From: an uncultured Burkholderiaceae bacterium
Lineage (GTDB): Bacteria; Pseudomonadota; Gammaproteobacteria; Burkholderiales; Burkholderiaceae_F
NCBI GenBank assembly: GCA_937936215.1
Contig: CALGWX010000330.1
Span: 1-9,567, forward strand
Length of the DNA stretch: 9,567 nt
Reading direction: 5' to 3'
Part shown: positions 1-6,717 of the stretch, one piece after another
How positions within the stretch are numbered: position 1 is the stretch's first letter
How the letters are laid out: each line of letters starts with the position of its first letter
The notes under the pieces: model-generated
The model's database searches: none
Told to the model about the DNA's origin: nothing
Seen by the model: only the letters and a program-made list of their open reading frames with translations
Translations under genes and position numbers: made by a program

Positions 1-311
1 ACCGCCAGGCCGATGTGCGACAGGAACGTACCGAACAGCAGATGCACGTTCTCGCGCGAGACGAGCTCCTCGGCCACGCGCACCGCATCGCCCGGGTTGC
101 CGTTGTCGTCGCGCGAGACGACTTCGAGCTTGCGCCCGAGCACGCCGCCCGCGGCATTGATCTCTTCGACCGCCAGCTCCCAGCCTTTCTTGTACGGCTC
201 CAGGAAAGCCGGCTGCGCCTTGTAGCTGTTCAGCTCGCCGAGCTTGATCGTCTGCGCCTGCGCGGTCGCCGCCAGCGCGGCGGCGGCGAGCGCAATCAGC
301 GTCTTCCTCAT
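1..311 (-). CDS. ABC transporter periplasmic substrate-binding protein, LivJ/branched-chain amino acid type (partial, N-terminal part)
   Basis: Only the first 103 codons are in the window; the gene runs off the left edge. The protein opens with a lysine/arginine-containing start (MRKTLIAL), an alanine-rich hydrophobic core and a likely signal-peptidase I site after residues 17-19 (AQA, mature start QTIKLGEL), so it should be periplasmic. The mature start, the stretch KGWELAVEEINAAGG and the following GRKLEVVSRDDNGNPGDA are typical of type-I periplasmic binding proteins of the HAAT family (LivJ-like). Members bind amino acids but also many aromatic and heterocyclic carboxylates, so the ligand is open. 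The ATG at 311-309 is preceded by a good ribosome-binding site (GGAGGAAACG). It lies 22 bp downstream of the second DUF1185 gene, so it is most likely the next gene of the same operon, with permease and ATPase genes probably beyond the edge. The link to substrate uptake is inferred from position. Confidence 0.86.
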   Translation of the reverse strand, partial: MRKTLIALAAAALAATAQAQTIKLGELNSYKAQPAFLEPYKKGWELAVEEINAAGGVLGRKLEVVSRDDNGNPGDAVRVAEELVSRENVHLLFGTFLSHIGLA

Positions 312-333
312 CGTTTCCTCCTTGGCTTTTCGT

Positions 334-918
334 CTACCGCAAACCGTCTTCGCCCTTGATCTCGTGCTTCTGCAGCCCGCCGACGCGCGCCAGCGGCCGG
401 CCGCTGGCGGTCACCGCCACCGCGACGACGATCTCGTTCGCGCGCGGCGCATCCGCGACGCGCGCCTCGATCGCGTCGAAATGGCTGCGCACGAACGCCG
501 CGTCCTTGTGCCCGAGCGGCACGTCGATCGCGGTGCCGGGGCCGCCCATCTTCTTGGCCGACGGCACCAGCGCCGCGCCTTTCTCCACGGCTTTTCGCAA
601 CGGCGCACCGAGCTTCGGATGCAGGATCGCAGCGGCGTGCTCGAGTTCGCCCGCTTCGCCGACGATCGCCGCCTTGCCGTAGCTTTCGGCCTGCGCGGGC
701 GCGATGCCGAGCGCTTCCACGCACTTGGCCCCGAGCAGCCCGCCGAGTTCCTCGCCGATGTCGATCAGCGCGTCGAGCTTCTCGACGTAACGCCCGGCGT
801 AGGGATTGGCGATCACCGCGATCGCCAGCGCCCGCCGCGCCGGCGGCACCACCGGCTGGCCCATCTCCTTGCGCGTCTCGTCGACGATCACGATCAGTTT
901 GCGGATGTCTGCCGCCAT
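334..918 (-). CDS. DUF1185 (PF06684) 'amino acid synthesis' family protein, copy 1
   Basis: A complete 194-residue protein, usual size for the family, ATG start at 918 with an AAGGGGAAGCG ribosome-binding site and TAG stop. Shared blocks with the gene just upstream identify the family: NPYAGRY (residues 38-44), YGKAAIVGEAGELEH (80-94), a KKMGGPGT segment (122-129), RSHFDAIE (144-151) and the C-terminal EIKGEDGLR (186-194). No signal peptide or membrane segment is visible, so it should be cytoplasmic. The reaction is unknown. From memory, a solved family member has a variant of the small chorismate-mutase-like fold, and the database name 'amino acid synthesis' is not backed by a known activity. 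It starts 9 bp after the stop of its paralogue. In this operon, behind a ring hydroxylase and a ring reductase, a downstream catabolic step such as hydrolysis of a reduced lactam is possible, but that is inference. Confidence 0.88.
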   Translation of the reverse strand: MAADIRKLIVIVDETRKEMGQPVVPPARRALAIAVIANPYAGRYVEKLDALIDIGEELGGLLGAKCVEALGIAPAQAESYGKAAIVGEAGELEHAAAILHPKLGAPLRKAVEKGAALVPSAKKMGGPGTAIDVPLGHKDAAFVRSHFDAIEARVADAPRANEIVVAVAVTASGRPLARVGGLQKHEIKGEDGLR

Positions 919-927
919 CGCTTCCCC

Positions 928-1530
928 TTATCGCAAGCCGTCTTCGCCCTTGATTTCGTCCGCGCGCAGCCCGCCGACGCGCTCGTGCACGCGCGGTCCG
1001 GTGGTCATCGCCAGGATCACGACGATCTCGTCGGCGTGCGGATGCCCCGGAACGTACACCTCGATCGCATCGAAGTGGCTGCGCACGTAGCTGGCGTTGA
1101 TGTGCGTGATCGGCACGTCCAGCCTGGTGCCCGGCGCGCCGACCTTCTTGGTCGACGGCACGATCGCCTTGGCGTTGCCGCCCTTCACACCGCTCTTGTA
1201 GCCGAGCACCTCGCGCATGCCGTAGCCGCCCGGCACGTGCCAGCACGCGCCGTGCTCGAGTTCGCCGGCGGCACCCACGATCGCGCCCTTGCCGTAGCCC
1301 TCGATGTCATCGACACGCGCGCGCAGCGCCGCGAGGAGCCCGCGCGCCAGTTCGACGCCCAGCGGGTTGAGCGCTTCCATGAACGGCACGATGTTGGGCT
1401 CGTACCGCCCGGCATACGGGTTGGTCAGCACGGCGGCGATCGCCGCGCGCCGTTGCGGCTTCGGCGGGCGTGGGCCGAATTCGTGGTGGACCGTTTCGAC
1501 CTGAGTCCACAGTCGGCGAATCTCGATCAT
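928..1530 (-). CDS. DUF1185 (PF06684) 'amino acid synthesis' family protein, copy 2
   Basis: A 200-residue paralogue of the next gene. It carries NPYAGRY (residues 37-43), YGKGAIVGAAGELEH (79-93), VPSTKKVGAPGT (124-135), VRSHFDAIE (149-157), ADEIVV (166-171) and an identical nine-residue C-terminus EIKGEDGLR. It differs mainly in the middle (residues 44-75 and 94-120, with a glycine-rich stretch around GGYGMREVLGYKSG), so the two copies are old duplicates rather than a recent tandem copy. The frame is open well upstream, but the ATG at 1530 is chosen because it begins the alignment with the paralogue and overlaps the UPF0280 stop in an ATGA (1527-1530). Its own ribosome-binding site is poor (a distant GAAGG), so translation probably depends on coupling. 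The stop is TAA. It is cytoplasmic and its function is unknown; the two copies could form a hetero-oligomer or act on successive intermediates. Confidence 0.88.
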   Translation of the reverse strand: MIEIRRLWTQVETVHHEFGPRPPKPQRRAAIAAVLTNPYAGRYEPNIVPFMEALNPLGVELARGLLAALRARVDDIEGYGKGAIVGAAGELEHGACWHVPGGYGMREVLGYKSGVKGGNAKAIVPSTKKVGAPGTRLDVPITHINASYVRSHFDAIEVYVPGHPHADEIVVILAMTTGPRVHERVGGLRADEIKGEDGLR

Positions 1531-2384
1531 GTCAGCGCGGGAACCTTCTGTTGCATGTCGAGGATACGCGAGCGGCCCTGCAGCGTGAGCAGCGCCGCGT
1601 GGATCAATCCGTGTTCGAGGCAGCGACGCGCGAACGCCGCGCCGCGCTCGAGCGCCGCGTCGACCAGCGCGGGGGCGAGCGGCGGCACCCGCACCGTGAC
1701 GAGGCGCGACCCGAGGTCGGTGTCGTCGCGCAGGCGCGCCGCCGGCGCGCGCTCGATGCCCGGCGCATCGACGTTGACGTGGTTGGCGACGATCGTCGCC
1801 GCCGCATCGGCCGCCGCGGCGTCCGCCGCCAGCACGGTGACCGCATCGGCGATGCCGAACGAAAAGCTGCGCCCGCGCCAGCCCGAAGTCGCCACCCCGC
1901 GCACCGGGTCGTGCGCCGCGATGCGCAGCGCGCCGTCCAGCCGAGGCGCGTCGAGTTTGGCCACCACGCCGACATCGAACGATTGCCCGTCGGTCAGAGC
2001 GAGCGCGATGTCGCCGCCGTTGTTGATGTACGCGCGCGCCACGCCCGGGCGGCGAAAGCAGCCGATCAGGTGATCGGCGACCGCACCGGCGACCGCGGCC
2101 ATCGGCGTGATGAACAGCCCGAACGCTTCGGCGAACGGCGCGCACGCGCGCGCCATCCGTCGCGCGACCGGGCCGGTCAGTCGCAGCGCCGGCGTGCACG
2201 GCGAGCGAAGCTGCGGCAGCTCGGCGACGAGCGCCGGCAGCACGTCGCCGAAAGCCGCCCAGCAGTCTTCGATCGCCGCGTCGACCGCGGCGGCATGGCC
2301 GTCGGCGCCGATGACGAGATCGATCGGCCCGTGCTGGTAGTGCCAGCGGCCGTCGGGCAGGCGCGCGCGCACGGGTCCGTTCAC
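1527..2384 (-). CDS. UPF0280 family protein (ApbE-like fold)
   Basis: A 285-residue protein with a GTG start at 2384. The start is set by the GTGA overlap with the upstream stop (2381-2384) and an AGGAGG ribosome-binding site 7 bases before it; no ATG lies nearby. Family features include the FITPMAAVAGAVADH segment (about residues 91-105), YINNGGDIALAL (119-130) and GVATSGWRGRSFSFGIADAVTVLA (163-186). The GGDIA and late GIADAVTVLA segments resemble the corresponding blocks of ApbE, the Mg-dependent FMN transferase, to which UPF0280 is distantly related. No lipobox or signal peptide is present, unlike exported ApbE proteins, so it is predicted to be cytoplasmic. The biochemical role of the family is not known to me. 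Its place between a ring-reductase-like gene and the DUF1185 pair argues for a job in the same pathway, either catalytic or in flavin attachment; neither can be settled here. Confidence 0.85.
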   Translation of the reverse strand: MNGPVRARLPDGRWHYQHGPIDLVIGADGHAAAVDAAIEDCWAAFGDVLPALVAELPQLRSPCTPALRLTGPVARRMARACAPFAEAFGLFITPMAAVAGAVADHLIGCFRRPGVARAYINNGGDIALALTDGQSFDVGVVAKLDAPRLDGALRIAAHDPVRGVATSGWRGRSFSFGIADAVTVLAADAAAADAAATIVANHVNVDAPGIERAPAARLRDDTDLGSRLVTVRVPPLAPALVDAALERGAAFARRCLEHGLIHAALLTLQGRSRILDMQQKVPALT

Positions 2385-3910
2385 TCTCCGCCCTCCTGCG
2401 GCGCGAGCGGCCAGGGATTGTCGGACAGCCAGTCGGTCAGCCGGTGGTCGGTCCGCGCCAGCACCTGCTCGACCGCCTGGATGCGATCGACGTGCCCGCC
2501 GAGCGCGGCATAGACGTCGCGCCTCATCGTGAATTCGATCGGCGCGACGATCGCCGGTGTGGGCACCGTGCCGAAGGACTTGTCCGGCATCTTGGTCACG
2601 TCGACCATCACCGTGATGCCGCCGCCCGGCCACACGTAGGCCGGTGCGCCGCCGCAGGTCACGCGCGTGAGCAGTTCCTTGATCGATCGAGTCAGCCGCA
2701 CGGGGTTTTCGGTCACGCCCGCGCGCAGGCTGCCGCCGGCGCCGGCGACGAACAGCACCGTGGTCAACGCCGGCTCGCAGTTTTCGCCGATCCGATCGAC
2801 GACCTTGCGCACGGCTGCCGGCATCGGCGCCTTGACCGGTTGCAGTTTCTCGTCGAGCACGAAGAACTCGGCGTGCTCGCCGGTGGTGGAGACCATCAGC
2901 AGCCGAAGCCCCGGCCGCGCGACTTTCGGATCCCAGCCTTCGACGATCGAAAGCGGATCGGTGATGTCGGTGCCGCCCCAGCCGGTGCCGGGATTCGCCA
3001 CCTGGAAGTAGCGCCCGGGCGTGCTCTTGCGGCCGCGGATGCGGATGCCGGAGGGCGGCATGTCGAGGCATTTGCCCGCCTGATGCTCGGTGAGCACGCC
3101 GGTGATGTGATCGTCCACGACCACCACCTCGTCGACATGACCGAACCACTGCTTGGCGAAGATGCCGATCGTCGCCGAGCCGCAGCCCACCCGCATGCGC
3201 GATTCTTCGACCCCGTTGACGATCGGCGCGCGCCCCGCCTGCACGACGAGCCGCGCGCCGCCTTCGATCTCGAGCGCCACGGGGTCGCGGTTGCCGAGTT
3301 TCTGCATCAGCTCGCAGGTCACGCGCCCTTCGCGCTTGCTGCCGCCGGTCAAGTGATGCACGCCGCCCAGCGACAGGAACTGCGAGCCGTATTCGATCGT
3401 CGTCACGTGCCCGACCGCTTCGCCCTCATGGCGCACGGTGGCCTGCTCGGCGCCGAGATAGCGGTCGGTGTCGATCTTCACCTTGAAGCTGCAGTACGAG
3501 AAGATGCCCTCGGTGACGACCGTGACCATGTCGACGCCCCGATGGCGGCTGGCGACGATGAACGGCGCGGGCTTGTAGTCGGGATACGTGGTGCCGCTGC
3601 CCAGCCCCGAGACGAACACCGGAGCGTCGTTGAGCCACTCGCCGCGCCAGTTCGCATGTCCGCTGGCGACGACCTGCACGCCGGGGCGCTTCATCAGCAC
3701 GACCGGATCCATGCGCGTGAGCTTGCCGCCGACGTTGCCCCAGCGATCGCACGCGCCGAGCCGCCCTTCGCTGATCTGGCACAGCACCGGACAGGCGTCG
3801 CACAGCACCTTGTTCGCCGCCATTTTCTCCGGCGGCCTGGCGGCGACGACCGCCGGCTGCACCGGCTCGAACCGTTCGCCGACGGTGCTGTCGCCGATGC
3901 GTTCGCTCAT
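2381..3910 (-). CDS. 6-hydroxynicotinate reductase family iron-sulfur protein
   Basis: A 509-residue protein, ATG at 3910 with GGAGG six bases upstream and a 4-bp ATGA overlap with the preceding gene. Near the N-terminus are four cysteines in CX2CX3CX9C spacing (C37, C40, C44, C54, within VLCDACPVLCQISEG), a probable [4Fe-4S] site. Other cysteines are C140 (IFSYCSF), C199, C243 (VGCGSATIG), C281, C378 and C419, some of which may bind another cofactor. The protein is soluble, without signal or membrane segments. I recognise it as the family annotated 6-hydroxynicotinate reductase, which in anaerobic nicotinate fermentation (Eubacterium barkeri) reduces 6-hydroxynicotinate to 1,4,5,6-tetrahydro-6-oxonicotinate using reduced ferredoxin (EC 1.3.7.1). 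Family membership is fairly secure; the substrate is not, because proteobacterial relatives are annotated by similarity alone. Placement directly after a molybdenum hydroxylase mirrors hydroxylation followed by reduction of an N-heteroaromatic ring. Confidence 0.84.
   Translation of the reverse strand: MSERIGDSTVGERFEPVQPAVVAARPPEKMAANKVLCDACPVLCQISEGRLGACDRWGNVGGKLTRMDPVVLMKRPGVQVVASGHANWRGEWLNDAPVFVSGLGSGTTYPDYKPAPFIVASRHRGVDMVTVVTEGIFSYCSFKVKIDTDRYLGAEQATVRHEGEAVGHVTTIEYGSQFLSLGGVHHLTGGSKREGRVTCELMQKLGNRDPVALEIEGGARLVVQAGRAPIVNGVEESRMRVGCGSATIGIFAKQWFGHVDEVVVVDDHITGVLTEHQAGKCLDMPPSGIRIRGRKSTPGRYFQVANPGTGWGGTDITDPLSIVEGWDPKVARPGLRLLMVSTTGEHAEFFVLDEKLQPVKAPMPAAVRKVVDRIGENCEPALTTVLFVAGAGGSLRAGVTENPVRLTRSIKELLTRVTCGGAPAYVWPGGGITVMVDVTKMPDKSFGTVPTPAIVAPIEFTMRRDVYAALGGHVDRIQAVEQVLARTDHRLTDWLSDNPWPLAPQEGGE
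2392..2397 (-). promoter_or_regulatory. Ribosome-binding site fixing the GTG start of the UPF0280 gene
   Basis: Read on the minus strand this is a perfect AGGAGG, 7 bases before the GTG at 2384-2382 and inside the end of the upstream reductase-like gene. It decides the non-ATG start and indicates strong independent initiation in addition to translational coupling. Confidence 0.75.
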
Positions 3911-6717
3911 ACGCCGCCTCCGCGCCGTTGCAGCAGCGCACGCAGCCGATCCGGCGTGCACGGCGCGTGCGGCGGCCGCACGCCGCAGGCGTGATGGATG
4001 GCATTGAAGATCGCCGGTGCGGTGGCGATCAGCGCCGGCTCGCCGACACCTTTCGCGCCGTACGGCCCGAGCGGCTCGGCGTCCTCGATCAGGTAGACGG
4101 TGATCGGCGGCACGTCGCCGGCAGTCGGGATCAGATAGTCGTGCAGATTGTCGGTGCGGCCGGCGATGTATTCCTCCATCAGCGCCATGCCGATGCCCTG
4201 CGCGATGCCGCCGTGGATCTGGCCTTCGACCTGGGTTGGATTGATCGCGCGGCCGACATCGTGCGCGGCATGGATTGCGAGCAGGCGCACCGTGCCGAGT
4301 TCGACGTCCACCTCGACTTCGGCGAACTGCGCGGCGAAGCCGTACGTCGCATAAGGCACGCCCTGCCCGTCGGCGTCGAGCGGCACGGTCGGCGGATCGA
4401 AGGTGCCGGTGCCGACGGCGACGTCCCCGTGTTCGTCGACGGCAAGCTGCGAGAGATCGATGCGCCGTTCGCCGGCGATCAGCGTGCCGCCTTCGAGCGC
4501 GATTCGATCCTCGCCGCGGACGCCGGCGAGCGCGGCGAGCTTGCGGCGCAGATCTTCGCCGGCGAGCTTGGCCGCATTGCCCGAGACGAACGTCTGCCGC
4601 GACGCCGAGCTCTTGCCGGCGTCGAGCGTCAGATCGGTGTCGGCGCAGACCTGATCGATCAGCGACACCGGAACGCCGAGCGCGTCGGCCAGGATCTGCG
4701 GGATCACGGTGTACGTGCCCTGCCCGATGTCGACCGCGCCGTTGTACAGCATCACGCGGCCGTCGCGGCGCAAGCCCACCTTGATCGACGACGGATTGGC
4801 GATCACCGTGTTGCCGATGCCGTACCACATGCACGCAATGCCCGCGCCGCGCCGCTTGGCATGCGCGTAGCGGCGGTGCGGATCGGCCGCATCGGCGGCG
4901 GCCACCGCGAAGCGCTGCGCCCGCGCGTTGAACGCCTCGCAGCGGGCGCGCGCTTCGCGCCATGCCGGCCGCAGCGCCTCCAGACAAGCGCGCAGACCCA
5001 CGCTCGCTTCGAGCTTCTGGCCGGTGGGTGTGACGTCGCCGGCGGCGAGCGCGTTGCGATGGCGAAACTCGAGCGGGTCTTCGCCCAGCCGCTCGGCCAG
5101 TTCGTCGATCAGCCGTTCGCCGAGCAGTGTGGACTGCGGCACGCCGAAACCGCGGAACGCGCCGGCCACCGCGTCGTTCGTGAACACCGCACGCGTCGTC
5201 GCCCGCACGTTCGGCACGCGATACGGACCGGCGGCGTGGATCGGCACGCGGTTGGCCACCGTCGGTCCCCACGACGAGTACGCGCCGGTGTTGAAATCGC
5301 CATGGAAGTCGTAGGCCAGCAGGTTCCCGTCGCGGTCGGCTGCAAGCGTGGCGCGCATCGACGCCGGATGGCGTTTCGTCGTCGAGGCCATCGACTCCGG
5401 CCGCGTATAGACGATGCGCGCGGCGCGGCCGAATTTGCGCGCGGCCGCCACGAGCAACGGCTGGATCGAGATGTCCAGCTTGCCGCCGAAGCCGCCGCCG
5501 ACTGCCGAAGGGACGATGCGTACCTGCGAGGGTGCGAGCCCGAACATCGAGGCGATCTCGTCGCGGTCCATGTACGGGGTCTGCGTGCACGCGAAGATCG
5601 TCACGCGGTCGCGGCCGTCGTCGGTGCGCCAGAGCGCGTAGCCGGCCTCGGGTTCGATGTACGCGTGCTCGACGTAGCTCGTCGTCAACTGCGCTTCGAC
5701 GCGGATCGGCGCGCGCGCAACCGCCGCTTCGGCGTCGCCGCGCACCACGCGGCCGCGGCACAGCACGTTGTCCGGCCAGCGCTCGTGCAGCACCGGTGCG
5801 CCCGGCGCGAGCGCTTCATCGAGTGCGAGCACTGCGCGCTGCGGCTGCCAGCGAATCGGGACTTCGGCTTCGTCGATCGCTTCCAGCCGCTCCCGCGCAC
5901 CGGCGAGCACGAGCACCGCTTCGCCGCGGAAGCGCACGCGGCCTTCGGCGAGCGCGGGCTGATCGCGCAGATCGGGAAAGATCGCGAAGCGGTTGAACGG
6001 AATGTCGGCGGCCGTCACGTATCCGACAAGCCCGCGCCGGGCGACGAAGGCATCGAGGTCGCCGAATTCGAACGTCGCGGCGGCGTGCGGCGAGCGGATC
6101 ACGCGCAGCCAGAGCGCATCGGCCGGCGCTTCGTCCGTGCCGTAGCGCGCGCGGCCGTCGAGCTTCTCGGCGACATCGAGGCGCGCGATCCGGCTGCCGA
6201 CGACCGCGCCGGCCGGCGGTAGCGGCTGCGTCGCCGGCGCATCGTTCGCAGCAGCGAGCACGGCTTCGACGATCTTGCGATAGCCGGTGCAGCGACACAG
6301 CACGCCGCCGATGCCGTCGAGCACTTGCGACTCGGTCGGCCGCGGATGGCGGCGCAGCGTGTCGAGGGCTGCCATCAGCATGCCGGGCGTGCAGATCCCG
6401 CATTGCGCGGCGCCGTGTGCGGCAAAGCCGGCGCGCAGGCGCGCGAGCAGCGGATCGTCGGCTTCGACGGTCGTCACGCTGCGACCTTCGGTCTGCGCGG
6501 CGGGCACGAGGCAGGCACACACCTGCTCCCCGTCCAGCAGCACCGTGCACGCGCCGCAATCTCCGGCCGAGCAGCCGACCTTGGTGCCGGTAAGCCCCAA
6601 ATCATCGCGCAACACGTCCGACAGGCGCTTCGAGGGTGGCACCGCCAACGCGACGTCGCGGCCGTTGACGCGAAATGCGACGGTCGCTGCGAGCCTCGGC
6701 TCGGCCGGCTTGTTCAT
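3907..6717 (-). CDS. Molybdenum hydroxylase, fused [2Fe-2S] and molybdopterin-binding subunit (xanthine dehydrogenase family)
   Basis: A 936-residue fusion. Residues about 10-85 form a plant-type ferredoxin domain with C49, C54, C57 and C69 (GCSAGDCGACTVL). Residues 86-160 form the second [2Fe-2S] domain with C106, C109, C141 and C143 (QCGICTPGM, LCRCTGYRKI). After a linker, from about residue 175 to the end, comes the molybdopterin-cytosine-dinucleotide catalytic region: VGGGFGGK (406-413), AFRGFGVPQ (520-528), DIGQGTYT (663-670) and KGVGEPAL (889-896), whose E893 matches the catalytic glutamate that activates water. The enzyme should hydroxylate a ring carbon next to nitrogen, passing electrons through the clusters to FAD. 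The start is the ATG at 6717 with GGAGG seven bases upstream, overlapping the FAD subunit gene by 4 bp. Iron-sulfur plus molybdenum in one chain with a separate FAD subunit resembles E. coli XdhD/YgfM rather than XdhAB. Purine, nicotinate-like or other azaheterocyclic substrates cannot be distinguished by eye. Confidence 0.95.
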   Translation of the reverse strand: MNKPAEPRLAATVAFRVNGRDVALAVPPSKRLSDVLRDDLGLTGTKVGCSAGDCGACTVLLDGEQVCACLVPAAQTEGRSVTTVEADDPLLARLRAGFAAHGAAQCGICTPGMLMAALDTLRRHPRPTESQVLDGIGGVLCRCTGYRKIVEAVLAAANDAPATQPLPPAGAVVGSRIARLDVAEKLDGRARYGTDEAPADALWLRVIRSPHAAATFEFGDLDAFVARRGLVGYVTAADIPFNRFAIFPDLRDQPALAEGRVRFRGEAVLVLAGARERLEAIDEAEVPIRWQPQRAVLALDEALAPGAPVLHERWPDNVLCRGRVVRGDAEAAVARAPIRVEAQLTTSYVEHAYIEPEAGYALWRTDDGRDRVTIFACTQTPYMDRDEIASMFGLAPSQVRIVPSAVGGGFGGKLDISIQPLLVAAARKFGRAARIVYTRPESMASTTKRHPASMRATLAADRDGNLLAYDFHGDFNTGAYSSWGPTVANRVPIHAAGPYRVPNVRATTRAVFTNDAVAGAFRGFGVPQSTLLGERLIDELAERLGEDPLEFRHRNALAAGDVTPTGQKLEASVGLRACLEALRPAWREARARCEAFNARAQRFAVAAADAADPHRRYAHAKRRGAGIACMWYGIGNTVIANPSSIKVGLRRDGRVMLYNGAVDIGQGTYTVIPQILADALGVPVSLIDQVCADTDLTLDAGKSSASRQTFVSGNAAKLAGEDLRRKLAALAGVRGEDRIALEGGTLIAGERRIDLSQLAVDEHGDVAVGTGTFDPPTVPLDADGQGVPYATYGFAAQFAEVEVDVELGTVRLLAIHAAHDVGRAINPTQVEGQIHGGIAQGIGMALMEEYIAGRTDNLHDYLIPTAGDVPPITVYLIEDAEPLGPYGAKGVGEPALIATAPAIFNAIHHACGVRPPHAPCTPDRLRALLQRRGGGV

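Noticed and set aside
244..2073. A 609-codon plus-strand open frame opposite the DUF1185 and UPF0280 genes
   Set aside because: Antisense shadow of three well-supported genes with 4-bp or short junctions; no family features and no ribosome-binding site.
2444..3994. A 516-codon plus-strand open frame opposite the 6-hydroxynicotinate-reductase-family gene
   Set aside because: The opposite strand carries the recognisable cysteine cluster protein with a good ribosome-binding site; this frame's product has low-complexity composition.
3928..6222. A 764-codon open frame on the plus strand opposite the molybdenum hydroxylase gene
   Set aside because: It lies wholly antisense to a gene with unmistakable Fe-S and molybdopterin motifs. 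Its translation is rich in Arg, His and Ala with no motif, as expected from GC-biased third positions of the real gene.
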